Source of the DNA: Diplodia intermedia
Taxonomy: Eukaryota; Ascomycota; Dothideomycetes; Botryosphaeriales; Botryosphaeriaceae
Assembly: GCA_021495925.1 (NCBI GenBank)
Contig: JAKEKT010000001.1
Coordinates: 310,001 to 374,000 of the forward strand
DNA length: 64,000 nucleotides
Direction of reading: 5' to 3'
The position numbers and the translations under genes were made by a program. This document shows positions 33,118 through 44,634 of this stretch, piece after piece (position 1 is the stretch's first letter; each line of letters begins with the position of its first letter). The notes beneath the pieces are model-generated. The model was given only the letters and a program-made list of their open reading frames with translations, did not search any database and was not told the DNA's origin.

Positions 33118-34455
33118 ATGGCAGCGCCCGACCCCCCCGCGAAGTTCTCCATCGCCCTCGGCGCCAAGAAGGCCGCGTCACAAAACACCAAGAAACGCCC
33201 TCACTCAACCCTCCACGAGTCGGACGACGAAGACGAGGGCGCAGCCCAGGCCCAGGATGTCTCGCACTTTGACGCATCCGCCGGCGGAGCAATTGATGCG
33301 AGAAAGCCGAAAGACGAGAAGGGTCCCCTCGTCATCAAAAAGCAAGCGAACCGCGACTGGCACGCCGAAAGCCAGGCCCGCAAGCGCCAAAAGAGCCAGC
33401 TACCTACCAGACCTCAAGCGAACGGTCATGGAGACGCCGAGGATTTTGAGGAGGAGAAGCCGGTATACGGCCTTAGTGTCGCGAAGAAGGCGGGTGCTGC
33501 GGAAGATGGTGGGGACGCCGAGGCGGCAAATACGACAGAGGATGCCGCTGCGCCGCCAGTTGCGCCGAAGACGGAGGATCAGCTGGCGCTTGAGGCGCTG
33601 ATGGGTGAAGGGACGTCGTCAAACCTGGTCGTTCCCATTGCCGATAACGAGGACGAGGCTTTCACCCGCGACTATGAGCTCGCGCCAGACGTCGCCACAC
33701 TCGAGGACTATGAGGCGGTGCCTGTGGAACAGTTTGGAGCAGCCATGTTGCGCGGCATGGGCTGGAAAGAAGGCGAAGCTATTGGTAGGCGGAAAGGTCT
33801 GAAGGCTGTACAACCAAGAGTCTTGCAGAAGAGGCCTGCATTGCTGGGCATCGGTGCGAAGCCTGATGCGGCAATCGCTGAAGAATTAGGTGCGTGGGGT
33901 AAAGGAAAGGGAAGGGGGAAACCGGCGCCATCGTACAATCCGGTTGTGATGAGGAACAAGCAAACTGGAGAACAATACACCGAGGAGGAGTTGAAGCAAA
34001 AGATTGCGGATCAAGAGGCCGAAGATGCGGCACGCGCGCGCGAGCTTGCAAGGAAGAAGGATTTGCCCGCGCGCGAGTCCGAGAGGCGTCCAGAGAAGTC
34101 TTCAAGACGTCATAGGTACGACGAGGATGATGAATCCGATCGCCGTGACAAAGACAGGCGGAGGAGGGAGAAGGACTCGGACCGGGACTACGACAGTAAA
34201 CACCGGTCTTCGCGACGCGACCGCGACCGTGACCGCAGCGCTTCAGACGAAGATCGCTACCGAAAACGCAAGTACGACAGTAAAGACTACGACAGGAGGG
34301 ATAGGGATCGTGATCGGGACAGAGATCGCAAGCACCGTGACAGAAGCCGGGATGATCATTACTCCAAGTCATCTTCGCGCCGCGATCACGGTGATAGGAG
34401 TAGAGACAAATACCGCGATTCGGATCGAGACCGGCGCCGGCGCCGGGACGATTGA
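33118..34455 (+). CDS. SPP2: Spp2/GPKOW G-patch splicing factor
   Basis: Single exon, 445 residues. The G-patch-like core lies at about 200-245 (VPVEQFGAAMLRGMGWKEGE, then AIGRRKGLKAVQPRVLQKRP), preceded by KPVYGLSVAKK and TRDYELAPDVATLEDYEAV, as in Spp2/MOS2/GPKOW proteins. These activate the DEAH helicase Prp2 for catalytic activation of the spliceosome. The C-terminal 120 residues are Arg/Asp/Ser repeats (RDRDRDRDRK type), longer than in yeast Spp2. The start was set at GCCGCCATGG, an ideal context matching the family N-terminus, although the frame is open to 32791. Confidence 0.9.
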   Translation: MAAPDPPAKFSIALGAKKAASQNTKKRPHSTLHESDDEDEGAAQAQDVSHFDASAGGAIDARKPKDEKGPLVIKKQANRDWHAESQARKRQKSQLPTRPQANGHGDAEDFEEEKPVYGLSVAKKAGAAEDGGDAEAANTTEDAAAPPVAPKTEDQLALEALMGEGTSSNLVVPIADNEDEAFTRDYELAPDVATLEDYEAVPVEQFGAAMLRGMGWKEGEAIGRRKGLKAVQPRVLQKRPALLGIGAKPDAAIAEELGAWGKGKGRGKPAPSYNPVVMRNKQTGEQYTEEELKQKIADQEAEDAARARELARKKDLPARESERRPEKSSRRHRYDEDDESDRRDKDRRRREKDSDRDYDSKHRSSRRDRDRDRSASDEDRYRKRKYDSKDYDRRDRDRDRDRDRKHRDRSRDDHYSKSSSRRDHGDRSRDKYRDSDRDRRRRRDD

Positions 34456-35509
34456 GAATCATCCATTTTCAGCAAAGGACATGGGCCAAACACGGACGAA
34501 TTAGCAATTGCTGAGGGGATCCACACGGGAATATCCATTAGCATAGAAGGGCGGACAAAATATGGGAAACATTCATCAATAATCAGTGAGCAAAATACCA
34601 AGTCCGGACCAACACGGAGAATCTCATAGTTCCAATTACATATCACAAGCGGTTGGCGGACTTAACACCTGACGGATTATCAACAATGATTCATCAGCAG
34701 TGACATTGACGGACTAGCAACGGACCTTACCCAGTCTTCGAGTAATGCACCAGTACTGTAAGATACCAAAGACCGCCCTGGCCAGGGTCAGCGTCATGTC
34801 GAAGTACTATTTACAGATGTTGCATGTGAGATTTTTTCTCGTCCACTGCGAAGATTGGATCACTAAATCCTCATTGTGGATCTCAAGGTAATAGTACAGT
34901 CACGTTGGCTTCCTGGAAACTGTTGACCAGCTCACACAAGCTCCGGTCTTGCTGTAGGTGAGGGTCCAAAACGTGCAGTGCTGGCCGGGGTGCGGGAGAT
35001 CCGGAAAGCCGTGCGGCGGCTATTTTGGTCGTGCCTCTAGTCTTGTCCGTAAGCTTATGAGACCTGCAATTACGGGCTTTTACACGAAGTCGGTGTCCGA
35101 CATGTCCGTTCACTTTCGGCGGTGGAATTAACATCCGGTGTCCTCTTCCTACCTCGGATAACTGCAACAACATAGTTTGCCTCGGATTACACATGGGTCC
35201 CGTAAGTCGTGTGTTCCGAGCTGGTCCGGCCCCTCACCCCCAACGGTGAGATGGGTACAGGACCTAACAGCTTTACCCGCATTGACGCAATCAACATGGT
35301 GCACATGCTGGCCTCTCTAACAGCTCACCTCTCCGAATACTACAGTCCCCTCTCTGCTCCAGGAAGTAATACCATGGTCCAAATCGAAACAACTGAAAAT
35401 TCTATTTTATCAGCACGGGATGTTCTTCTTCTCTAACGCGCATGACAGCTCAGCAAGCCCAACACCCCACCGTCCCTCCCCCGCATCTCACTCAATCCAA
35501 CACTGCCTC
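34456..35509. other. Convergent intergenic region SPP2 / FMN1
   Basis: About 1.05 kb without a gene. The left 280 bases hold six copies of CGGAC and one CGGAT on the plus strand (34493-34725), plus two ATTCATCA boxes; see findings. Not annotated as coding. Confidence 0.5.
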
Positions 35510-36833
35510 TCAACTCGCAACATCATCCTTCAAACTCCTGCCCTCGTCATCCTTGGGGAAGTCCACCAAGAACGGATCCCGCTTCACGTCCGCGTACGCC
35601 GGCCGCTCCAAGCTCTTCGCGGCGACCTCGATGTCGGTGCGGATGTCGTCGATCAGGCTCTCCTTGGAGACATAGTCGAACTCGGGGCGGATGAAGCCGA
35701 GGATGACGAGGTTGAGGCGCGAGCCGTAGAAGTCGCGGCCGCGGAAGTCGTGCATGATGTGCACCTCGACGGAGCGCACCGAGTTCTTGTAGAAGGGGTT
35801 CCAGCCCACGCTCATCACCATCGGGTGTATGCGCGAGCCGTTGGCTTCCTGCTGCTGTGCTTCGCTCTGCGAGACATTGTCGTCAGCCGTGCTGCCGAAT
35901 AGCGCGGTGCCGACCGCGTTTTTCACCTTGGAGGTGATGCTGGCGCCGCTACTGCTGTTGCTGGTGCCATTGGCGGTGTCGGTGGGGGATACGCTGCCGT
36001 TTGCTGGGTCGTTGCTGACGAAGTCTAGGCCCGCCCAGCCATAGTAGATTCCCGATTCGAGGTCGTCATGGCCTCCGACGCTGAGACCAGCGAGGGGGAT
36101 GTTGGCGGTGGGGATGCCGAGCTGGTGAGGTGAAAGGCCGTTAGCGCCGTGATGGTGTGCAAAGTGAGACTACGAAGGGCGAGGGCCGAGCCTGACAAAG
36201 AGAACCAAAATAGACAGAATAAGACGACTGGCAAAGGAAATATAGAGGATGCCCGCAAAAATCCCCAAGTTTGCAGAACTCAAGTCGTGTTGACCACCAA
36301 GGACAAAGTGGCATGGCATCGGCTTTGCCCAAGGCCACAAAAGCCCCAAGTTTTCGACGCGTGACCACCGACGCATGGAACTCTGATACTTGCACAATGA
36401 TATCAAGGAGTTGATAGAGGAAGACCATTGGTCCAATCGGGGCTGGGAGGCCACGTGCTCCTTCCGAGGACTCATTCGCGGCAAATCTCTCAAGTCGGAC
36501 CAAGTCGTTCATGTAGCCACCCTACCTCGGTGGCATGTTCATAGTGTTGGCGGGAACTAGCACGCTGTTGCGATCGTCGGACCTCGGAAGCCGCGGACAT
36601 ATCCGATGGGGAAAGGACGATACAAGAAAAAGAAAAAAAAAATAAAGGAAACGAGAAAAGGAGGAAGCCGTTGAAGGCGCAGGCTTAGGGTTGTCAAGGG
36701 AGTAGAACGCTCGGCTCACCTCTTTGCTTCCGCGGCCGAAGCCCTTGATCACTTTGCCGCCGAGTTTGAGCGGGAACGGAGGCTCCGGCACGTCGGGCCC
36801 GGCGATGGGGTCGCGAGGACCGTCAGGGCGCAT
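35510..36833 (-). CDS. FMN1: Riboflavin kinase
   Basis: Exons 36833..36720 and 36121..35510 give 241 residues after removal of an unusually long 598-bp intron. The junction restores [20 protein letters not shown], the ATP-binding signature of eukaryotic flavokinase, including the PTAN motif. Downstream are [32 protein letters not shown] and [18 protein letters not shown], all family blocks. The enzyme phosphorylates riboflavin to FMN. A Ser/Asn/Thr-rich insert (about residues 75-115) is typical of filamentous fungi. Donor GTGAGC, branch GCTAAC and acceptor CACCAG are good. Confidence 0.94.
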
Positions 36834-37240
36834 TTTCGGCGGAAGGCGGTGGAGTCGACAGAAGGTCGAGGGGCAGGGAGCTCGGCTGGACCAGGGCTGC
36901 AGGCTGTTTTCTGCGTGCAGGCGGCTGTATTGCTGCTGCTGTTGAACACGTTGGACGAAGGGTGCTTGGTAATGGGGTTTCGGTTGGATAGCGAGGTCGG
37001 GCCGTGACGAGATGATCGATAAGGCTGCACCACCGCCCGCTTCGGGCTAGTGCGGGGGCTGGAAAGAACGGCATGGAAGCCTGCTGCATGCCACCACTTC
37101 TGGTCTGCAAACGCCTTTTGTAGACAAGCAACAGTCAAGGTCTTTTTATATGTATGCCGATAACATCTGTGCCCTAGGCAAGCGGGTTGTATTGCGGGCT
37201 AAGACACATAGTGCAAATTGCAAGAAGATGACCCTGCCGG
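36834..37240. other. Intergenic, FMN1 promoter
   Basis: About 400 bases between the PPTase stop and the FMN1 start. Presumed promoter; no specific site recognised. Confidence 0.5.
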
Positions 37241-38302
37241 CTAACGTCCTTGGGCAAACACCAAGATATCCTGCGCCAAGTCTACCTGATGTATCAATGG
37301 TATGCTTCCAGGGACATTTTTCACTGCGATGGAGATCATCCGATCTTCCCCGAAGGCCTGGATTTCCATTCGGACATCTTCAACCCGCTTTCCATGCAAC
37401 CAAACCTCGACATCGTCAACTTTCTCGCCCCAGGTCCCGTGGGTGGAACACCTTGCGACTGTCCCCGGGGCTGGTGCTCGCACATGCTTGAACTCCAGTT
37501 GCTTGAGCCAGCTCGCCATGAGTGCCTCGCCGGTTAGCTTGATGTAGGCTTCTTTGTAGCACCAAAAGGTGTAGAAGCGCCGCAGCTTGGCGTCGACCAA
37601 GAGGTCTGAGTCGAATGTGACCGTTTCCGTGCGCCCATTCTCCAACTTGCGGTCTGCAGTGAGGGGCTGGTTCCGTCGGCAGCAGCGATCGTTGCGGCCA
37701 AGTTCGGCCGACGTGAGTATCGAGCCGTCCAGGAGCTGTACGCTGTCGATATTGTACTTCATGTCCCACGACTCCTCGGCCGAGAAGATCTCTTCATAAA
37801 TGTCAACCCAGCCGTCAAACCCGTCTTGATCAATGACTCTGAAGTCGTTTCGCTCATTGACACAGACAATATCGACGCCTAGTTCGGCACCGGGTACCGT
37901 GGACCCGACCAAGGCGACGAGGCCGGCCTGGTGAGAGACATTAAAGGTAACCTCGGACACGGGCTTCCCATCTTCGGAGACGTAGCAGGGCTTTCCATGC
38001 ACAGGGTCTCCAGCACGGCCGAATCGGATCTTGTGCCAGGGCACGCCCGTGACTTTGGCGATGAAGGCACGCTTGAGCAGTGCGGAGCCCAGACTCAGAC
38101 GGGCATCTTGGATGAAGTGCTTTCTTCGCACGCCTTCCTGCTCCTCCGGGCTAAGCAGGTTCAAGACGTCGGCTGCCTGTTGCTAGGTTCAGCGCAGCCT
38201 CGGTGAGTTAGTCTGGCGGGTGGGACGGACAGCCTGGTCGATGCGGTCGCCCGGCCAGAGAGAGCGCGTATCGAGGAGCCAGTAGGTCAGTTTTGGGTCC
38301 AT
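37241..38302 (-). CDS. Sfp-type 4'-phosphopantetheinyl transferase (NpgA-like)
   Basis: A 24-codon first exon (38302..38231, MDPKLTYWLLDTRSLWPGD) and a second exon (38176..37241) give about 335 residues. The PPTase motifs are in order: LSPEEQEGVRRKHFIQDARL, FGRAGDPVHGKPCY, TFNVSHQAGLVALV, GVDIVCVNERND (Mg/CoA-binding Asp) and FYTFWCYKEAYIKLTGE. The enzyme moves the phosphopantetheine arm of CoA onto carrier domains of PKS, NRPS and alpha-aminoadipate reductase. Filamentous ascomycetes usually have one broad enzyme of this type, so it is likely needed for lysine and all such metabolites. The 54-bp intron has a weak GTCCGT donor, and the acceptor could be six bases upstream, so the exact junction is uncertain by two residues. 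It diverges from THR4 by 265 bp. Confidence 0.9.
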
Positions 38303-38567
38303 GGTGACGGGTGGAGCGGCTCGACGGAGAGTGGAGTCCAGGCTGACCAAAGGTGAGACGGAAGCAAGCCGAGAATCAGATAACGGCTTATCAGATGCGA
38401 CACGGTGCGTTTGCGGCCGGCGTGATTGGACGACTCTGACGTGAGGAAAAACGGGCCAGTGCGAGCGCCGAACATCGGCGGGGCCCAGCGCATTCCCGCC
38501 GGGAGTCATTGTCAATAATTCGGGGACAGAGCCGCACTGCACTCCACAACACCCTGCTATACACACA
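38303..38567. promoter_or_regulatory. Divergent promoter PPTase / THR4
   Basis: Only 265 bases separate the two start codons, so both promoters overlap here. A TGACTC/TGACGT-like stretch around 38434-38442 (minus-strand GTCAGAGTC) could be read by bZIP activators such as Gcn4/CpcA; this is weak. Confidence 0.45.
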
Positions 38568-40461
38568 ATGGCCTCGCACACCTCGTCACAGCGCTACCTC
38601 AGCACCCGCGGAGGATCCTACGATGTACGTCGCTTGCACGGCTGCCGCGCGCAACCCTGAGCTCTGCCCAAAAAAAACATCCCGCTCTCCTCAATGCCGC
38701 CCGCCGCCCCGCTCCCAAGCAAACAAGCATTCGCTGAGACTCGCTCCCCCAGCTGTCCTTCGAGGATGTCGTCCTGAAGGGCCTTGCCAACGATGGCGGC
38801 CTGTTCATCCCCGAGGAGATCCCCGCCCTGCCCGCCGACTGGGCCACCGCCTGGAAGGACTACTCCTTCGAGGAGCTAGCCTTGGCCATCTTCTCGCTCT
38901 ACGTCTCGTCCGACGAAATCCCCGCCGCCGACCTCAAGGAGCTCATCCGCAAGAGCTACGCCACCTTCCGCGCCCAGGACCGTACCCCGACCGTCACCCT
39001 CGACGAGAAGCGCAACGTCCACCTGCTTGAGCTGTTCCACGGCCCGACTTTCGCCTTCAAGGACGTCGCTCTGCAATTCCTGGGCAACCTGTTCGAATAC
39101 TTCCTCGTGAGGCGGAATCAGGGCAAGGCCGAGGGCGACAAGGAGCATCTGACCGTCATTGGCGCCACGAGCGGCGACACCGGCTCTGCTGCCATCTACG
39201 GCCTGCGCGGCAAGAAGGATGTGTCTGTGTTCATCATGCACCCGCAGGGCAAGGTCAGCCCCATCCAGGAAGCCCAGATGACCACGGTGCTGGACGCCAA
39301 TGTGCACAACCTCGCGGTTGACGGCACCTTTGACGACTGCCAGGTAAGCGCCCCCTTTCCTCTCCGCGCTCTTCGAGTCACAATTTGAGGGAAACATCTG
39401 ATCTCACACCACCCGAAACACAGGACTTCGTCAAGGCCATGTTCGCCGACGAGGCCATCAACAAGACGCACCGCCTGGCCGCCGTCAACTCGATCAACTG
39501 GGCCCGCATCCTCGCCCAGATCACCTACTACTTCCACGCCTACTTCTCGCTGATCCGCTCGCCGGCCTACACCAGCGGCGCCGCCGTCCGCTTCGTCGTG
39601 CCCACGGGCAACTTCGGCGACATCCTGGCCGGCTACTTCGCCAAGCGCATGGGCCTGCCCGTCGAGAAGCTGGTCATCGCCACCAACGAGAACGACATCC
39701 TCGACCGCTTCTGGAAGAGCGGCCGCTACGAGAAGAAGCCGGTCCACGGCGCCGACGCCAAGGGCGGCCTGCCCGCCGACGGCGTCCAGGCGCACGAGAG
39801 CGGCGTCAAGGAGACGCTCTCGCCCGCCATGGACATCCTCGTGTCCAGCAACTTCGAGCGCCTCCTCTGGTTCCTCGCCTACCACGTCTACGGCAACGAG
39901 GCCGCCGCCGTCGCCGACAAGCGCGCCGCGGCGGGCGACCGCGTGCGCGGCTGGCTCAACGACCTCAAGACGGCCGGCGGCTTCGCCGTCGACGCGGCCA
40001 TCCTGTCGGCCGCCGCCGCCGACTTCGAGTCGGAGCGCGTGTCGGACGAGCAGACGCTCGCCACCATCCGCGCCACCTACCTCGCCACGGCCGCCCAGCA
40101 GGCCCCCAAGAAGGCCGCCGCCAACGGCACCAAGGGCACCCTCTCCGCCGCCGGCAACTACATCCTCGACCCGCACTCGGCCATCGGCATCGCCGCCGCC
40201 CGGCGCAGCGTCGAGCGGAACGCGGGCACGCACCACATCTCGCTCGCCACCGCCCACCCGGCCAAGTTCTCGCAGGCCGTCCAGCTCGCCCTCGAGGACC
40301 AGGCCGACTTCGACTTCGCCACCGTCCTGCCCGACCAGTTCGTCGGCCTCGAGCAGAAGGAGAAGCGCGTCACCGTCGTCAGGAAGAGCGAGGGCGTCGA
40401 CGGCATCAGGAGCTTGGTCATCAAGAGGGTCGAGGAGGAGAAGTTGGCCAACGGTCATTAA
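38568..40461 (+). CDS. THR4: Threonine synthase
   Basis: Exons 38568..38624, 38753..39343 and 39424..40461 give 561 residues (yeast Thr4 has 514). The first exon encodes YLSTRGGSYD, the conserved start of fungal threonine synthases, and continues LSFEDVVLKGLANDGGLFIP. The PLP lysine is Lys122 in GPTFAFKDVALQFLGN; TVIGATSGDTGSAAIYGL binds the phosphate. VVPTGNFGDILAGYFAKRMG and ATNENDILDRF follow. The enzyme makes threonine from O-phosphohomoserine. Third-position C/G bias is very strong, as in highly expressed fungal genes, and it opens a false 420-codon frame on the other strand. Confidence 0.97.
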
Positions 40462-41380
40462 AAAGCCATCTTTTCCCCCTTTGTTTTTAGAGAGAGAGAG
40501 AAAAAAATGGAGTCGCTACTTGATTGGATCGGGGGATTTCAAGGGTTTTGGAAAGTCCCACTTATATGTATTGCATGCACGCATGATGTTGTTGGTCGGC
40601 GGCTAAAAGAGGAAAATTTATTGTAACCAAAACGGGGATCAGATTTACTACCTAGACGACGTTGGGGAAAGAAACAACAAACACCAATTGAAAGTGCTTG
40701 TCAAGTCTCGCCGTCGCGCCCAGGCTGTGGTATCAATTGCATTCCCCAACCCGTAGAAGAAGAGAGGGGGAAAGAAAGGAAAACGGTGACCTTTATATCG
40801 ATTGAAGCTACGATGCACCGAGAAGAAACGAGTAACGATGGACAAGAACAGGTAAAAGCCATCATCCATCTCAACCATTCTTGAGCAAGGCCATCAATCG
40901 CGAACGGGTTGTAGAAAGAAAATAAGGGAGGGAGGAGCGTAGTAGAGCCGTACAGCGCACAGTAAAAATCCGAGGAGCTGCTGGAACCTCCCTCCGCCCC
41001 TGACAGACGAAGGAAACCAATTGAACAGCCATTTCAAGCCGTGCCAACAAGGTACAGTCTACTATCGTGCGAACAACTGAAGAACTTTTCGGTGAAAACT
41101 TGATTGAAAAAAGAAAAAAGAAAAAACTAGTGGGTTGGAAAAAGTAGTACTACTACGAAACGATCCATTGACTCTAATTCCCTGAGCAGAGTTCACCTAT
41201 CAGATTGATGAGTTGTGCGAGGAAAGAGACCTGGCTAGTTCCCTTTCTTGGCGCAACTGAGTATGCCTGGTGCTAATTGTGCCCAGTAAATAATGACAGG
41301 ATAATAGCGGGTATCAGGACTGTCACCGTATGCTGTAAGGGACGGTGGGAAGCGTTTCGAGACGACGTGCTTGGCGCAGA
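40462..41380. other. Convergent 3' region THR4 / Zn2Cys6 gene
   Basis: About 920 bases, AT-richer than the genes, with a GA-run right after the THR4 stop. No gene is seen. Long 3' untranslated regions from both sides would fill it. Confidence 0.5.
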
Positions 41381-44300
41381 TTATTTGGGGCTTTGCTGCC
41401 ATTGTTGAGTGGTCGGTGGTTGGAATTGTGGTTGCTGCCCCGAAGGTTGTGTGTAGCCCTGCTGCTGCTGTTGCTCCGTTGTTGGCAGGTATGGGTAGTA
41501 GCGATGTTGTCCGAGGTGCCCGGTCGGTTGTTGGAGCTGTTGAGGCTGATGAGGCTCGGTAATTGCCACCTCGTACGCATAGTTTCCGTGGGTGACATCG
41601 GTCTGGCTGACGCCTGGCTGATGGTTGGGGAACGCGGTGGTCGCGTCGTCGGCCAGAGGGTTGCCAAGCGGATATGTTGAGCCGGCACTGGTGTATGGCA
41701 ACGCCATTGGATGACCAAAGTTCATGAATGGGTTAGTCAGATCATACGGGTTGTGGAAGACTCCAGAACTCCACGTCGGGTCTAAGGGTACGCCCAATTC
41801 AGGAGACCATAGTTGCTCGTCATCGGTAAATCGAGGCCACTGTTCTTGTTGGGCATCCTGGAGCATGGTACCATCGCTGAGATTGGGCCGCTCCGACTCC
41901 GTCATATTGGGCTGCTGAAAATTGTCAGTCATTAAGTGGTCTCGCCCTTATTCAGAAGTAGTCATTGGATTAGACCGCTCAGCTCTAGGCCAAACCTCCG
42001 TTTCGCAACAGGATTCCCACTTACTTGTGGAGGAGAGTGGAGCATTGAATGCTGCATCCAATTAGGAGTAAATCTTTCGGATCCTTGCAGTTCCTTCGAT
42101 GGCTGCTCCAATGAAGGTTCGGGTCCGCGTTCGACCATCTGCAAAAGGTCAGAAGTATCGATGTGCTCAAAAGGAGAGAAACCCTTGAACTGTTGTCGAG
42201 CCTGCTTGCATGCAGATTTGGCACTTTCGTTCCCGGTCGAAGCCATCATTGTAAGCCAGCGCAGGATTTTCTTCGCAATCTGCAAAATGGCTTGCTGGTC
42301 CACATGAGCATCCGACAAATGTGGCACGTCGAAAGCCAACTCTAGCATTAGAACAGTCATAGCCTGCATGAGATGGTGAACTATGCACCACCATGGACCA
42401 TGGTGATAGATCCAGTTGACGTCTGGGACTTCCATGTCCGGAAGAAGATCAGACACGCTTCTAGCAGCCATGACGCACTCCCGGGCATGCTCGAAGTCAA
42501 GACCTTTGGACTCCGTACCCTGTTTTTCGATCCGCTTGTCGATACGGCACAGGCAGGGACGAGTAAGAAGGATCTTGGTACTGTAGAAGCTGAAGCCCAA
42601 GACTATTCTCTCCCGGCAGTAGGTCTCCTTGCCCTCCGAGTGAGCAAATCGATACTCGGCTGGGAGCCCCGTATACCAACGGTTGAGGTCTTCTCCTAAT
42701 ATGTGTATCTCATACTGTGCGCGCTCCCACGATTTTTGGACCGTAGCAGCCGAGTAGAGATTGACCAGGATTTTTTGGGAGAGGACTGCGAGCTGGACAC
42801 GACCGCGGAAAAAGGTCGCAGCGCTTGAGACGAATTCTTGGTCAAGTGCAGCCTTTCTGTCCTCGCTCGCCGGAGTGGATGATGCGTCTGCTTGACCGTC
42901 GTTCCATTCTTCAAGCTTTTTGCCTCCAAATTGGTGCAGGTGAGCTTCATCGATTGGGGCCGGAGATGGTGTCGAGCAGAATCTCTGATCGATTGCGGTA
43001 GGTCGTCCAAGTATCTCGCAGAGAAGATTCTCGATGCAGTAGAGGGACCACCAGACCCGAATTCTCTTTTCCTTAGATACTGCATCCTTTTGAGGATCCA
43101 CATTGCGAAGGTGTAGACCTAAGGCCATGCCCTGGCGGCACGCCAGACCTATCATGACCCATGCCCTGTGTGATTAAGTATCAGACTTAACAGTACTAGT
43201 AGAACGCAACATGGAGCCAGAAGTACCCCGCGTGAGGTCCATGAAGTTGACATACCGACTGACTTGGCTGATCGTCAAGTAATAGAAAGAGACAAGACCC
43301 AAGACCTGGATACGCTGAAGGTCCGGATGGGCGACAATTGCATCGCCAGGCATTCCAAGATTGAGAGCCCGGGTGTAATATACCAGATGATCTCGCTCAT
43401 CACCGCGCCACGGTGCGTTTACTAGATGGGAGAATTTAGCTCCAATGGCGAACACCATGTTCAAGATGGCGCGCCATGTTGCAGGCAGGCTCTCCGGGTT
43501 CTTTGAACGAGAGTACCGCTGGAATTGATTGAGGAAAACCGATTTGGTGAGAATCGGTAACGTGTCTTGAACAGTACCCATGTAGAGATCCAGCAGATGT
43601 TGGGCAAGCTCCGGAGGTGGAAGCTCGTCCTTGTCCACGTGGTCAAAGGTAAGAACACTTTCCGTGTCCAGGTGATACGTGAAGTCGGAGATGGGAGGGC
43701 GTGGCCGACTCTCGGAAGCATGGCGCACGTTGCTCGCACTGAGACGATCTTTTTGGGCTTCATCAGTCATACCGGGCTTACCGTATGGCCTGCCTCGTCC
43801 TTCTTTGTCCCAGCCCTCGGTCTGGGCTTGAGAAAGACGGCGGGCCCAGGCGATGTCCGAGTTCTTGCCGATGAAGCCTGTAGCCCTAGCTTTGTCGGAG
43901 CGGCTAAAGTCCTCTTCGATGATGTCAACAGACTCCTCCGAGCCAACTTCAGCGGAGACATCGGCCTCTCCTTGCTGAGCAGGTGAAGAGGACCTGGGTG
44001 GTATTTCGGCGGTGGCAGTACCGGACGACAAGCGCCGCTTTTTGGAGGCTGTGGTTGGAACGGAGCGAATCGAGGTGTCATCTTCCTGGGCTTGGGTCGA
44101 CTTGCTCACTGTCAGTGGGCTACCGATGCGTTGATAGGCAAGCAGCCGATGTGAGAGAGACAGCTGTGTCGTACGGAAGTCGCGATGCCTAAGCGCAGCA
44201 ATGGCCGTGGAGGTCGGGAAGATAAGACGGCTTCATACCTCGGATTCAACAGCTCGAACCTTTTGCTTGAGGTGAGGAGGAAGAGAGACTTCGCGCGAGA

Positions 44301-44634
44301 TGTCGGCAAGAAGCTGCAGCAGGCGGTCGCTCCTTTCCGTAGCCCTATAGAAAGAGCATTAGTGCGATGGGGCGAGGAATGGCGCCGGGGCTTACCTCTT
44401 GTTTTGCTCTCGCTTGCCTTCGGCGTACACGCAGATGATCTGGCACTGTTCGCAATGCTCACAGGTAGGGCGTTTGCCGTTGCATTTGATTTTCCTGGAT
44501 CGGCACTCGACACAAGCCTTGGGGGTGCGCCTTTTCTCGGCCCCAGACGGTGGAGGTGCTGGATCTACCCGGGGACGCAGCGGCGGAATGGCGACTTTCG
44601 CAGCCGGCGCATGGAGACGGGCGTGAGCGTCCAT
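41381..44634 (-). CDS. Zn2Cys6 transcription factor
   Basis: Five exons (44634..44396, 44344..44239, 44163..43256, 43165..42025, 41914..41381) give about 975 residues. The N-terminal binuclear zinc cluster has Cys41, 44, 51, 58, 61 and 68 (ACVECRSRKIKCNGKRPTC) plus an extra Cys64. A Ser-rich, acidic linker follows, then the fungal transcription factor middle homology region (about 320-700) with QVSRAWVMIGLACRQGMALG across intron 3. The C-terminus is Gln/Pro/Asn-rich. Such proteins bind CGG-type sites and control metabolic or biosynthetic genes; the targets are unknown. Introns 1, 3 and 4 are clear; intron 2 (44164-44238) is my best in-frame solution and less certain. It diverges from CAB2 by 700 bp. 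Confidence 0.85.

Noticed and set aside
39196..40458. 420-codon frame antisense to threonine synthase
   Set aside because: Same codon-bias shadow; the sense strand is an unambiguous enzyme.
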